Below, piece after piece: positions 1 through 11,995 of a stretch of 64,000 nucleotides of DNA. Source of the DNA: Podocnemis expansa (taxonomy: Eukaryota; Chordata; Testudines; Podocnemididae); the NCBI GenBank assembly GCA_007922195.1, contig ML681994.1, positions 45,892,314-45,956,313 of the forward strand. The letters are read 5' to 3'. A program made the position numbers and the translations under genes. The first letter of the stretch is position 1. Every line of letters begins with the position of its first letter. Below the pieces are notes generated by a model, which was given only the letters and a program-made list of their open reading frames with translations, made no database searches and was not told where the DNA came from.

Positions 1-235
1 TGGCTGGGCCAGAAGCAGCCGCAGGAGGCCAGGCCTGCGCCACTGCGGCCACAGGCGGCCAGGCCCCCGATCCCCGGCCGGGGACAGGGCCACCGTGGCC
101 GCAGGCGGCCCCGTCCCCAGCCAAGGATCCGGGGACCTGGCTGCCCGCAGCTGTGGCGGTGCAGGGCCGCCTGGCCCTATCCCTGGCCAGGGGGCAGGGC
201 CGGCTGTGCGGCAGGCCGGGCCCTGGATCCCTGGC
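1..235. repeat. GC-rich low-complexity block
   Basis: Very GC-rich and CpG-containing, built from recurring short words such as GGCCGCAGGCGGCC, CCAGG and GGATCC, with imperfect palindromes (CCCCGGCCGGGG). Stops abruptly at about 240, where the AT-rich background begins. Family not recognised; it is probably the edge of a larger repeat that starts outside the window. Confidence 0.5.
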
Positions 236-1670
236 CCGATTGGGTGACTCCACCTGAACTTCAGGACTCTTGGGTTTCTTACTGTTTTCTTTAAATTCAT
301 TTTGGTTTCTTAGGATAAGGTTTGTTAAGTTAGTTAATAAAGTTCATTGTTATGTTTATTCTCAGTAGTATTTTAATATGGGTGGGTAACTCAGAGCAAG
401 CTTTGCTGTGAGTCCTGTGCAGACTGGGTCCTGGCTCTCTAGCTGCTTTGTCCAAGGGTTTCACTGTTAGGCACTGGAGAGGGACAAATGAGTGAATTTT
501 AGTCTGCCCTAGAAGGTTACGCCTGCACACATGTGGAGTCTGCAGTAGCCTCATAATTTTCATCATTTCTGCACCTACAGTTTATTCCCTTTGCCTCAGA
601 TGTGGCTAAGAAATATCAGCTAGGTCCCAAACCTGCTCCACTGTTGGGAATGCTGTCTGTGATGCTACTAGGGCGATCATCATCACAGGAGTAAGGCAGG
701 AATACACTCACTATGCACTCCCTAACATTGATGTGGTTACTCACACAAGGAATCAGTTTTAAGGAGATTACACATCATAAGGATGGGCAGAGAGCTCCTT
801 CATGAAGATTAGATGAGAAACTGGGAGGGTATCATGAAATCAAAATTCTACTTCCAAACAACAGGCAGTGAGGGGAGAAGCAGCAGCAGCAGCTATGCTT
901 TCATTGAGAAAGTTTCCTTCAATGGAAACTTGTAAAGTTGAGCAAAATATGAAAAAAAAATGTAATTGAAATATAGTAAGAAATTCATCAAATAAATTAA
1001 CCAGCAAATATTCTTCTTCCCTCTGTAATAATGAGAGTAGAACTTATTGCTCCTTCCGAACTAGCAATGTGGAGTAGTAGGGTTAATAATCTCTCTGACC
1101 AGGGCAGGGTTGAGAACAGAGATCAAGTCACTTCTAAGTTTTGCTGGTTTCATTTAAATATGGTGCTTGGAACCTGAGCCCCATCTCGCACATCCCCATG
1201 TTCACAACATAGTACAGTATTTACTTTAGTCTTAATAATTACTCCAGTCATTGCACATGGAGAATCAGAAACAGAAGTGTGCATGAAGTAGGGAAATAGC
1301 TAAGCCCTCTTCATGCATCTGATCTGTTCAGAGTTGTTCCTAGGGGATTTCTCCTTGTTTATGGAATCATTTTTAGATGCAAACATTTTGCTATTATTTT
1401 AGTGATTACATTTGTTCTTGCAGAACTTTGACTGTACTTTATTCAGGAAAAAAGTCCTTGCTGATTTGGAGTCTGACATGGAACCAAAAGCTTTGAGGCT
1501 AGACCTGGACTTCGGAGATTTGTATCTGAACCACCTATCTGAAACTCTAAGGTGTTCAGGCCTGACTTGCCAGTCTCTATTGTCTATAATATAAACTAGG
1601 GTTACTGACAGATTACAGCCCTCTAGCTGTTTTGTATTTCTATTCTGTTTTTCCCCTGAATGGAATATTA
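236..1670. other. Intergenic DNA, nothing recognised
   Basis: AT-rich sequence with no convincing coding frame, RNA gene or repeat boundary. The short open frames have no family features. Confidence 0.4.
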
Positions 1671-2187
1671 GGCTATGTCCATGCTTACACAGTTAAATCT
1701 ATTTAACTTATAGCGATTTAATAAAATTGACATAAAAATCATTAAATAAATTTAAGTTAAATCGATTTAACAGGTCTCCACTAGAAACACAAATCGAAAT
1801 AGCATGTCCATGGATAGGACTAGCTATTTCGATTTGGGAGAGAGGCACCATGGGAGATGTGGCAACATGGCCCCCTAGAAGAACTATGCCCCCCACCCAA
1901 TATATAGAAAACGGAAAGCACCTGGGAAGAAGGGCAAAAAGTGTTAAATCAATTTAACAGTTAAATCGAAATAACATGTCCGCACTGTTATTTCAAAATA
2001 ACAATTTTGATTTAACTGTCATAGCGATATACTACTAGGTTTTATTGTATCAGTATGACTTGCCTTATATCTAAATGAGGTAGCTCCTCATTTTGAAATA
2101 AGGGAATGTCAGGTGGACCTAGCATTTTTTAAATCAAAATAACCACCATTACTTCGATTTAAATAGTGTGTGTGGACTTACCCTCAG
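1671..2187. mobile_element. Palindromic MITE-like DNA element
   Basis: The ends share an inverted GGxxAxGTCCAxxC-type sequence (left GGCTATGTCCATG, right read on minus GGGTAAGTCCACAC). The inside contains many inverted 'AAATCGATTTAA'-type words and a perfect 14-bp inverted repeat at 1790-1803 / 1823-1836. This organisation is common to non-autonomous DNA elements of turtles. No coding capacity; target duplication not clear. Confidence 0.6.
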
Positions 2188-2189
2188 AG

Positions 2190-4190
2190 AAAAATTTACT
2201 CCTGCCACCCACTGGCAACAAGCCTCAAATGTAGATCAAGAAAGTCATAGGCTGAACTAGTAGCAACCATTCCACTCTACAATAAAAGCTAAATCTAAAA
2301 TGATCAGTTGTATTATATAGTGTTCTACAGCAAAGCAATGTAGTAAAAACTGAATACAAAATATATATGGATAAATTACCAAGATAGGTTTGCTGTTTTA
2401 GGATCATTTGTTATGTCTGATGCCAAATTGACATGACTATGAAAAGCTTCTAAGATCTTAATAATAATTCATTTTCAGAGTATGGTTTAGATTTCACGAG
2501 AATGGTACATGACTTTTCCTGAGAGCCAGGAAAGCCCCATTGACATCTGTGCTGTAAACAATAATGCACACTGAGAAGTTAGATACTTTCTGCAAAAGAA
2601 TAATAGTCCCTCAAATTATACTCGTACAGAAAGCTGGAGTACTGCAGAAATTTACAATCTCTGAAAATAATCCAGTGAAAATTCTTCCTTTAAACAGAAG
2701 AAAATCTGTTTTGAAATGCAACAAGCAATTAATACAGTTAAGATTCCTGTAAATGGTAGGCTATTTCTTTTGCTTCCAAATTTTGCTCTTTTCCTTGAAA
2801 AATGCACATTTGCTTATTGCAGTTGTAGGAAGTCAGCACACAAAATAGAGCACATCATCTTCCAATATCAATCATAATGGAAAACCTACCAAAATCACTT
2901 AATTCTTCAAATTTACAAATTTATTTAGATATTTTAACATCCACAACCTGTGATCACAAAAAACAAGGGATTTTAGGTTATGTTTTTCTACTTCCTTGTT
3001 CAAGTACTATTTTCAAGATGTTGAATCTCATTAGAGTCTTCATTGCCTTAGCCAAAGCCCACTGAAGTCAGTGAGAGCCTACAAACTGGCAGTGAAGGGT
3101 TTAGACACAAATTGTTAGACTCCATTTTCACCACTTACCTGTATAGGGCCCAATCATGTCTCCATGAAAGTAAAGGTAAACTTTCATTGACTTCAAGAGC
3201 ACAATGGGTGGACTCTACAATGGCTACTGTAAATTTCAATTTATTGTGATGGTTAAAATAGCAACACACACACACACACACACACACACGTCTAACTTTG
3301 CACACTTCAGTTAAAAAAAATCTACATACATTTCAAAACAGGAAACATTTCTTACCTGAAATATATATTGTAAAAGCAGCAGCAGAAGATTCACTTTGTC
3401 CATATGGAAAGGAAGTTTTATAATTCCAGTGTCTATTATGTGTTTAAATCTTAAGAGCTTCAAAACAAAATTAAGTTGGAATATTTTTAGATAAAATAAG
3501 GGGGAAATTAAGACAACTAACATGCATGTTAACACTTTATATTGATTTAACTGAAGTTTAAATACTATTCTATTTCTTCACTACGCTCCTGGCTTGACTA
3601 GTATGTGACATAAAGCCTGGTGAACTCAGACAGACTTTTTATTGACTTAAGTGAGCTCTGGATCAGTCTACAGCCTCTTACTCAGCAAAATTCTCAGCTT
3701 CAAAATGATGTTTATCATTTGCCTAAATAATGATTACAGGCTCAGACACATTATTGGATCTGTCTAGCAGCAGATGTGGTTTGTTTACTCCCACAATGGT
3801 AATTTCAGTGAATCTACATGGGTGGGATTTGTCCTAGATTTAGTGCCTGATCCAAAACCCAGAAAAGTTCATGGGAGTCCTTCACTGACTTTAGTGGGCA
3901 TGGATCATTTCCATAATCATAGACTCATAGGACAAATATTAACAGAGAATTTTAATTTTGTTTTAAAAAGCAAAGCAGAAATATTTCCAAATTTCACACA
4001 CCTTAATCCATCTTGTGTATTCAAAAGCATTTTAATTCTGCAAGCACCAAAAATCTTAAGTGGGCTCAAAATCTTGGCAAGCAAGGTGAAATGGAAGAAA
4101 TGCCACCGTTTGGGCAAGACAAACCTTTGCTGCTGCTAAAATGGATTATTTTACACTATCAGGTTTAAGACAGTCACCTAAAAGTGACCT
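2190..4190. other. Intergenic DNA with a (CA)n tract
   Basis: No gene recognised. A (CA)n microsatellite of about 28 bases lies at 3263-3290. The longest open frame (3774-4139) has no domain and ordinary background composition. Confidence 0.4.
3263..3290. repeat. (CA)n microsatellite
   Basis: About 14 CA units. Confidence 0.9.
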
Positions 4191-4861
4191 TCTCTCTAGG
4201 CGCAGTCAGGAGAGATATGGCCTGCAAGCTGGCTAGTGCCTGAAGTCAATCAGTGATGATCTGAGGAGGGCTGTAGCCTGTTAGTCTGGGGCAGAGATTT
4301 GAGTTGGCCACCCTGCAGCAGTCAGAGGGAGGTGCACTGGGAGTGGAGGGGAGATCTCCACAGAGATGTGGGGAGCCAGCGAGCACCAGGCTGCTCCCAA
4401 CTGCAGGAGGGAGGCTCAGCAAAGGGGGTCGGGCATCCTAGAGAGGAAAGTGAGGAGTGAGTGGGGTCTAGGGGGAAAGGTCTGCCCCACACAGCAGCCA
4501 GGGTCCATCCCTGCCCCGCATCCGAGGGGGGGAAAAGGGCATCTGGAGCTCAGGAGCCTCCACTCAACGCCACACCTGCCCCGCTCTCCCAGGACTACCG
4601 TGCTCCCCGCCCACTGGACTGGCTGCTGCAGGGTGCAAACCCAGCTAGAGCTAAAAGGGAAGCAAAATGATTCAGGTGCCCAGTAACTGATGAGTTTCAC
4701 AAGAGAAAATAAGCAGCTTTCCATAAGCGTTCCCCATTCCACCCTCTTCACAACCTCGGACATGTGCCCTGCCCCTGGATGTGTTTTTACATGGCAGGGA
4801 GAAACCCAGTGATCTGACCTGACCCCAGCCCACTTGCAGTTGTGCATCAGCATCTTCTGAG
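4191..4861. other. GC-richer intergenic block
   Basis: About 4,250-4,650 is G/C-rich, and overlapping open frames on both strands follow from this composition. No splice-flanked exon or recognised protein. Possibly a repeat of unknown family. Confidence 0.3.
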
Positions 4862-6576
4862 AAACAAACAAGGAGTCCTGTGGGCTTAAAGACTAACAAA
4901 TTTATTTATGGCATGAGCTGTCGTGGGAGAAAATCCCACTTTGTCAGGGGCTTTGAAGATGGGGGAACTTGCAGAATGGGAGGAAATAAATGCAGGCGAG
5001 TGTAAGTCATGGGATCAGGTCACATTGTAACAGGAAATCAAAGGAGTTGTAAAGATTCAAACACTGGGGAACAGCATACAGAGGAAGATGAGGTCAAATC
5101 ACCTGTTGTAATGAGAGAGAAACCAAAGCCTGTGTTAAGTCCTGAACCAATGCAATTGAATTTGCAAATAAATTCAATTTCAGCAGTTTTCTTTGCAGTC
5201 TTGATCTGGTATTCATCCGTCTGAGCACCACAATTAGCAAATCATCAATGGAGGAAGACTGAAACGTTGACCCACTATTTTAGAACACTTATTTCTGATG
5301 TCAGATTTGCACCCATTTATTCTTTTGCACAGAGACTGTTAGACTTACCTAATATATAAGGTAGAGGGGCATTTATGGCACATGATGGCATAAATCACAT
5401 TGGTGGATAAGCAGGTGAATGAGCCCTTCATGGAGTAGCTGGTTTAATTAGGTCCTATGATGGTGTCTTTTGTGCAGATATGTGGGCAAAGTTGGCAATA
5501 TGGTTTGTTTAAGGGACACATGGCTGCTTCAATGATTCTGTTTAGTCTGTAGTTGCTCATGAATATGATTAAAGTTGGGGGGCTGCCTGGAAGTGAGAGG
5601 TCAGTCTTCCAAGGCTTGAGAGAGTGAGGGATCATCTTGTAGAATGGGCTGTAGATCTCTGATGATGTGTTGTAAAGGTCTGACTTGGGGGTTATAGGTG
5701 ATGACTAGAGGCATTCTGTTGTTTTCTTTCCTGGGCTTCTCCTATAGTAGTTGACTTTGGGGTAGCTACCTGGCTCTATCAATCTGTTTCTTGCGGGCAC
5801 TGTAGTTTCAAGAATGCTTGATAGAGATCCTGAAGGCAGAGGCATCACTAGGCAGGGGGCTCCAGGGGCCTCAGCCCCCCTGAAACTCCGGGGCAGCCCC
5901 TGAGCAGTGTCTCTCTAAACTGCACAGGGCACACAGTCACTCCCCGGTGCAGGGAACACTCATCGCTGGCTGCATGCATCTAGCAGCTGCAGCCTCTACT
6001 CAGCCAGAAGACAGAGTCTTCCAGCTGGTAGGGAACTGCCCCAGCCTGGGCCTGGGAGTTTTTCAAACTCCCACCCTGGCTTGACCCTGCTCTGAACATG
6101 CTCAGAGCAGGGTCATGCCTGGAGCCTCAATCTCTGCTGGGGCTGCACCCTCCCTCTGGTGGCCAGGTAAGGCAGCCAGGGGAAGTCCAGGGACAGGCAC
6201 ACCAGCCCGGCAGGGAAAGGGTGTGGGAGTGGGCAACAGGGGCCAGCAGCAGGACCAAGAGTTAGGGAAGGACTCGGGGGGTGGGGAGAGCGATGGGGGG
6301 ATAAGGAAGGGCTCAGGGAACCAGCAGGGGGGAGAGGGTAGGAAACGGATGGGGGCCCCAGCAGCCAGTGGGGGCATAGGCCCCATCTAATCTTTAAGTC
6401 TAGCAGCACCCCTGCCTGAAAGTATCTGTCTCTGTCTGAGGGATCAGAACAAATGTGGTTATATTTTAGTGCTTGGCTGTAAACAATGGATTGTGTGATG
6501 TGTTTTGGATGAAAGCTTGAGGGATGTAGGTAACTATACTGATCAGTAGGTTTTCAGTATAGGGTGGTATTTATAA
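4862..6576 (-). mobile_element. Penelope-like element, degraded copy (split by a hAT)
   Basis: Antisense copy. 4862-5270 is the 3' end: a tail word (CCACAGGACTCC type), then GTGGGATTTTCTCCCAC as a perfect stem-loop, and a region that also occurs at 45480-45780. 5270-5440 read on minus encodes a GIY-YIG-like stretch with VIYAIMCHKCPSTLYI. 5440-5836 and 6415-6576 encode the C-terminal part of the PLE reverse transcriptase (minus strand, e.g. [18 protein letters not shown]). The copy has several stops and is interrupted at 5837-6414. PLEs use RT plus GIY-YIG nuclease for retrotransposition. Confidence 0.8.
5837..6414. mobile_element. hAT-type non-autonomous element inside the PLE
   Basis: 578 bp, GC-rich, with terminal inverted CAGAGGCATCACTAG / CAGGGGTGCTGCTAG (about 11 of 15 matching). 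It is flanked by an 8-bp target duplication, CCTGAAGG (5829-5836) and CCTGAAAG (6415-6422), the hallmark of hAT transposition. Removing it rejoins the PLE reading. No transposase frame inside. Confidence 0.75.
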
Positions 6577-6985
6577 AAAGAGCAGCAGGAGTCCTGTGGC
6601 ACCTTATAGACTACCAGATTTCTTTGAGCATAAGCTTTCATGGGCTACAACCCACTTCGTCAGATGCATGAAGTGGAAACTACAGTGGAGAGGTATATTA
6701 TAAACATGCCAGAATGGAGGAGGGCAAGTGTTAGCAAAGTCTGTTCAGAGAGCAGATGGGGCCCATTCACACCAGTAGATCAAAGGGAGAGAATGTACGA
6801 ACAGACGAATCACTTTTTGTAATGTGCTAACCATTCTAAGTCACTATTCAGACCCAGCCTGACGGTGTTAAACTTGCAGATTAGCTCCAACTCTGTGGTT
6901 TCATGCTGAAGTCTGTTTTTGAAGTTTCTTTTTTGAAAAATGGCAACTTTCAAGTCTGCCACTGAGTGTCCATGGAGGTTGAAGG
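6577..6985 (-). mobile_element. Second Penelope-like element, 3' end fragment
   Basis: Antisense end of a PLE with the GGAGTCCTGTGGCACC tail word, a hairpin region at 6626-6663 and about 320 bases of PLE body (region read as N-terminal RT linker in related copies). Abuts the first PLE directly, so it probably inserted into it or replaced its 5' part. Confidence 0.65.
6626..6663 (-). ncRNA. Hammerhead-ribozyme-like motif in PLE end
   Basis: Read on minus: core CUGACGA, then stem UGGG-loop-CCCA, then GAAA, then GC-UUAU-GCUC. This matches the minimal type I hammerhead seen in PLEs (core, stem II, tiny stem III with a UUAU loop). There is an extra A after the core, and a matching stem I is not evident, so the copy may be inactive. 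Confidence 0.45.
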
Positions 6986-6989
6986 ATGA

Positions 6990-7285
6990 CGGGTCATGGA
7001 ATGGACATGAAACACATCTCGAAAAACAACAGTTATGGAAGATTAGTAACCGTTTTTTTCTTCGAGTGTTTGCTCATATCAATTCCATGTCAGGTGTCTC
7101 ACAACCAGTGCCTCTGAAGGTGAGCCAGCAGTTCACAGATGGACTGGTGATAATACTGCTCTGTCAGAGTCAGCATCTTGTTGAGTGATAGCATAGTGGG
7201 ATGTGATGGCATGAACAGATGACCATGTCGCAGCCACAAATTCCTGCCTGGATTCCTGGAGTTGGTGAATTTGGCCATGGAGTGC
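6990..7285 (-). mobile_element. DIRS-type retrotransposon fragment (YR C-terminus and ICR)
   Basis: Minus-strand translation of 7133-7240 contains WSSVHAITSHYAIT, the tyrosine-nucleophile motif of DIRS tyrosine recombinases, parallel to [14 protein letters not shown] in the complete element at 25 kb. The adjoining 6990-7090 has inverted words (ACATCTCGAA..., TTCTTCGAGTG...) like an internal complementary region. Truncated on both sides. Confidence 0.7.
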
Positions 7286-7296
7286 CATATATATTG

Positions 7297-7330
7297 TACG
7301 TACACGTACACGTACACACACACACACACA
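7297..7330. repeat. (CA)n / (GTACAC)n microsatellite
   Basis: Tract of GTACAC units running into (CA)n. Confidence 0.85.
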
Positions 7331-7499
7331 ATCTAATAAGTCTTCCTGCCAAAATGTAAAGCTTCTTAGCATTTTTATTTCTGAAGGATGAACTTGTTTG
7401 CCCTTGCCTCTCCCTTTTGTTGACTCAGTTGATACCACTGAAGGAAGAATTTCCAGCACTGATACCTGTGGCACCTGACATGGAAAGGACATGACCAAA

Positions 7500-8764
7500 C
7501 TCTCAAAGAATTAATTGTTTTTCAAGTAAATGAATCACATTATTCTCAACCAGCATATTTAGAGGAATAAAATGATATATCCAGTTGTTTTCATAGCACG
7601 CACTCACATATTGAACACCAAATTCTGGTGGCACATATTTGTGAATTTAAGCTACAGCCTGAGGAAGGAGCATGGGACCGAAAACGTCAGGCCTACTATG
7701 GATTCATCAAAACCCAAGAAGAGAGTTCTGAGATGCCTAAAGATAGGTTGATGGTTTGCAAATGTTAGTGCATGCATGCTGTGACCATATCTCACACAGT
7801 CACTCTACTAGCAGCTTTCATTTTCATGGGGTGGGGAGGAGGGTGAGTAATTCTGCAGGGGATAAGCCAGAAAATGATTTCACAATTTTAATGGATGCAT
7901 ATTTTATGTCAAAACCCTTAGAATGACAGAATTTTCTTTTATTTATTTAAATCTCTATAATTTGCTATAATTCTGAATACCTATTACTCTGCACTCAACA
8001 ATGTGATTTATAGGTGCAATAGAATTATTTAACATATTAATTGTCAACCTGCTCCTGCTCCACTGTAGATGAAGAATTTTGCTGTTGATTTCCTGTGAAG
8101 GTCTGGTCCAACTCCCATTAGCTTCAGTAGCTGGAACAAACCTTCAAAGAAGGAAAAAATCTACAATATTTTCCTCACTACATATCTTCATGAGATGAAT
8201 TAAAAATCTTAAAACCTCCATACATCTAGTGTGAGTTAAGTTCTGAATGATAAGTGATGCTTATAGGAATATGAGAGTTAATTAAAAGACTTGTGCTGTA
8301 TTTTTTGACTAGTTACATTGGTATTGATTCATTGTGATTCAAATGGTTTTTCAAAATATTGTTTTTATTGATATCTCTTTAATTACAAACACAGCCCTAA
8401 ATGTTACAAAAACATTTTCTGTACAAATAAAATATATAATTTACCATTTCAATCAAAACCCATCAAGTGTTTCATTAGTAAATCTTGTGCATCATATTTA
8501 AACTTGTGGCACTATTTGGCAAACTCTAAATACATTGATAAGTATTGGCTCAACTTCCTTGATTTTAGATATAAAAATAAGACTCCTATCTCCATATTTA
8601 TATAACACAAGCTCTTAAAGACATTTTCTTTTTTGAATATTTGTCCTTCCAAAATATTGATCTGTTATGCAAACTTTTACTATAGGCTAGCAAATGAAAC
8701 TAAGTTATAATTACAATGATAGATTGGCTCTTATGAGAAAACCCAAATCTTACCCACATTTATA
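7500..8764. other. Intergenic DNA, possible old PLE trace at 7640-7735
   Basis: AT-rich, no gene. At 7655-7700 there is a CCTGAGGAAGGAGC...CCGAAAACG arrangement similar in layout to PLE hairpin ends (CUGAGGA, short stem, GAAA). The rest shows nothing recognisable. Confidence 0.3.
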
Positions 8765-9215
8765 ATCTTAGAATCATAGAAGATTAGGGTTAGAAAGAGC
8801 ATCAGGAGGTCAATTAGTCCGACCCCCTGCTCAAAACAGGACCAACCCCAACTAAACCATCACAGTCAGTGCTTTGCCAACCCACACCTTAAACCCTGCA
8901 AGGATGGAGATTCTGCCACCTCCATAGGTAACCCATTCCAGTGCTTCACCACCCTCCTACTGGAAAAGTCTTCCCTAATATCTAACCTAGACCTCCCTCA
9001 CGGCAATTGGAGGCCATTACTCCTAATTTTGTCATCAGCCACCACTGAAAACAGCCTAGCTCTATCCTTCCTGGAACTCCCTTTAAGATGGTTAGGCTGC
9101 TGTCAAATCCCCCTTCATTCTTCTCTTCAGCAAACTAAACATGCTTCCTCCCCTTAGCCTCTCCTCATAAGTTCCATGTTCCAACCTCCAAATCATGTGC
9201 TCCAGCCCCGTAATA
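8765..9215 (-). mobile_element. CR1 LINE 3' end
   Basis: Begins with AGAATCATAGAAGATTAGGG and continues through AGGAGGTCAATTAGTCC, CCCCTGCTCAAA and the CACTGGAATGGG-type body, read on the minus strand. This is the conserved 3' tail of CR1 elements in turtles and archosaurs. 5'-truncated, as usual for CR1. Confidence 0.85.
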
Positions 9216-9574
9216 ATAATGCTGTTCTTTACTTAACCATCTAATTTGCTCAAAGTTTCTGGAATTTTAACATCATACACTCATTAAAAATGTATTTAAA
9301 ACCTTGCCCTACTGAAGTGAACAGAAATTTTACCTTTGATTTCACGTGGGTCGGGATTTCACCTATTATATTTTATGTTGCTCCCACATTCATTATCTCA
9401 ACTGGCTAAAGTAACTAATTCCTTTTTCTGTCTACTTATGGCATCTCCCTTCCCTAAAAAGAATAAAATTGACAGTTTTCCACAGATGCATACTTCTTGC
9501 TAGAGTAGCAATTCTATCTTAACCATTAGACAAATACTTAATTCATATTCAAATTCATAATGGTTAAATATTGT

Positions 9575-10050
9575 GGCCAGGTACTGGCCTGCTACCACTG
9601 CGCACCATCCGTCCTCCCTGGCATCTCAGGCCTGGGGTAAATCAGCCACCTGGTTAGGTCCCCCTACCCAGGCATGTGTTGCAGGCTCTCGGTCCCTCTG
9701 GCTGGGGGCCCTCTAGGTAAGGCTTCTGGCACTCCCCTTCCCCTTGTAGAAAGAGGAAGGGAAAGGGGGTGTGCCCTGCTCTGGTAGCTGCTGAGAGGGG
9801 TTTCTTTTTCCTTCTCTGTGCTGCCACTCCAGCCTCTTGGCTTCCTTTCACTCCTATACTTCTTTCCCCTCTGTGTGCTACAGGAGGTGTGGCTTTTATA
9901 GGGCCTGGGCAGCCCCTAATTGGGCCCAGCCATCTCTAATTGCCCTGCAGCTGTTTCTACTTTCCCTGCTGGGAACAAGGCTTTTAGCATTCTGGGGCTG
10001 ACAACTCTACTCTCAACCACCCTTCTATAACCATCAGCCTTGGCTTTGTT
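9575..10050 (-). mobile_element. LTR-like unit with TATA box
   Basis: GC-richer block bounded by AT-rich DNA, with a minus-strand TATAAAAG at 9900-9893 preceded by a GGGCCC-rich stretch. Composition and layout suit a solo LTR of an LTR retrotransposon. No internal genes or primer-binding site found; ends not resolved. Confidence 0.45.
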
Positions 10051-10194
10051 ACAATATTTATGACAGAATAGTATTTTAACTATTAACCCAACTCACAAGT
10101 TCTATTATACATGGGGAACACATATTTGATAATGGGTTTTCCTGTGCAGCATATGATGATATAATATGATCTAATGACTGGTCAGTAGAGCTAG

Positions 10195-10425
10195 ACAAAT
10201 TGACTGGAAATACAGAATGAGGGTAAGTAACTACTGGAACAATTTACCAGACATTGCTGTGGGTTCCCCATCAATGGCAATTTTAAAATCAAGATCAGAT
10301 GTTTTTCTAAAAGATATGGTCTAAAAATAATTTCAGGGAAGTTATGTGACCTGTGTTATACAGGTAGCCAAACTAGATGATCACAATGGGCCCTTCTTTG
10401 AATCCATAGAAAGGGTATCTCATGA
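10195..10425 (+). mobile_element. CR1-type LINE 3' fragment
   Basis: Contains the recognisable series GGAACAATTTACCAGAC, CAATGGCAATTTTAAAATC, AGACTAGATGATCACAATGGG-like words of a turtle CR1 tail on the plus strand, ending in ATCCATAGA. Confidence 0.75.
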
Positions 10426-10429
10426 GTAA

Positions 10430-11995
10430 TAAGTGACTTTAGTTTCTGTAATATTTTTCTCCATAACCATCCCAATTTACTTCATAGGAGACAAAATTAG
10501 GTTACAATATATGAAGTGATAAATGATACAGTACAGTCATATCTTTTAAATATATTTATTTTTCATTTTTGATTGATTATTTCTCATTATAAACATAGCG
10601 TAATCTAACCTCTTTATGATGTTATTAAATTCTGACAGTTTAAAATCCTGTTGCATGAGAATTGCTTGCCCAAGAAATTCTGAGATTCTTAGCCAAGAAT
10701 TTTAGTTTCAGAATAACACACAAAATGAATGAACACCTGGCCCAACCAAAACCAATGGCTAAACTCCAATGACTTCACTAGGACCAGGACTTCATCTAGT
10801 GAGTTTCTACGGTAAACTATACTTTGGAAAATGGGCATAAAGTTAGATCCATAATTGGTAAGAATTATTATAAATAGTTTGTGGCTAAGAAAATGGAGTG
10901 CATATTTGGTGTCCAATATGTAGAGCCATATGCATCCACAGACTAATTTTATATATAATCTGAATTTCACTTATCTCCCTACAATAAATATTATAGCCAT
11001 TTTAATAGGAGTATATTTCTTCCTGACTCCAAATGATTTGAGGCAGATAGATTCAGTATGTGTGGCCAGTCTAAATGCTTCTGTAAAATAATCTTTAAAT
11101 TTAGTTCATTTAAATAAAAAAAATTGAATATGAACATTTCAACCCATTAAACAAAGGGTAAAACTAAAACAGAAGGTGCACTGGTCCACTTTGAAAACAG
11201 AAGTATATATAGATTCACAGATACTCACTCCATCAGCCATTGGAAAGAAACAGTAAACAGCAATTTCTCCTCTGTTAGGATGTAAAAACTTAAGAATTGA
11301 TATAAAATATAAGCCTACAGTGAATGGCAGAGGTTTTAAATTAAAAAAAAAACCCAACAAAGTCTGAACCACCTCCATATTTGGCCACTTCTATCCAGTT
11401 ATAATATTTAAAATATATATGATATTAATATAGCAAAATACCATAGATTTAAAGAATGTAACATTATACTAGAATTTAGGTCACAGGTTTTTGTTTTGTT
11501 TTTTTTTTTAAGAAAAATAGAAAGACTCGCTTCACCATGTTGCTCAGTGGATTTAAATTTAAGCAGATTTCAGTCACTGACTAATGCCTAGTGGAACTGT
11601 TAATAAGATAAAAGCAGAAGTTTTCACAAGAATTAACTTTTGGATAAAGTAAAGATGGCCCAACTCAATCAAGTCTGAATTTTTAAAATGTAATCAGCTT
11701 TCAGCAGCATATTTTAAAGTTATTGGATAGAAAAAATAAAGGTCTAACTAATAATCTGATAGAAAAGAAATTGTATGTATATATATTTGCCAATATCTGA
11801 AAATGTTTGTAATACCTCTAAGCTATTTCTACTATAAATTTGCTAAGAAATAAAATGGCTGCAAAGGTATTGATAAAATATCTTTTCTTATGAAGTACTT
11901 ATTCAGTCTGTTCAATGCCAAAAATTATAATCCAATGACAGGAAACCAACTTCATTTCTCACTGTGAAATCATATACATGGAATCCATCAAATGT
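10430..11995 (-). other. OTOGL 3' UTR / downstream flank
   Basis: AT-rich sequence with no coding signal. Minus-strand AATAAA (TTTATT on plus) occurs at 10555-10560 and an ATTAAA variant at 11001-11006; either could serve for polyadenylation, but neither is proven. No repeat recognised. Confidence 0.3.

Noticed and set aside
3774..4139. 121-residue plus-strand frame
   Set aside because: Background composition, no motif, and an overlapping frame on the other strand.
4366..4871. Overlapping open frames of 106 and 151 codons
   Set aside because: GC-rich low-complexity DNA, no splice context, no family.
6102..6409. Pro-rich open frames on both strands
   Set aside because: They lie inside a non-autonomous hAT element and reflect its composition.
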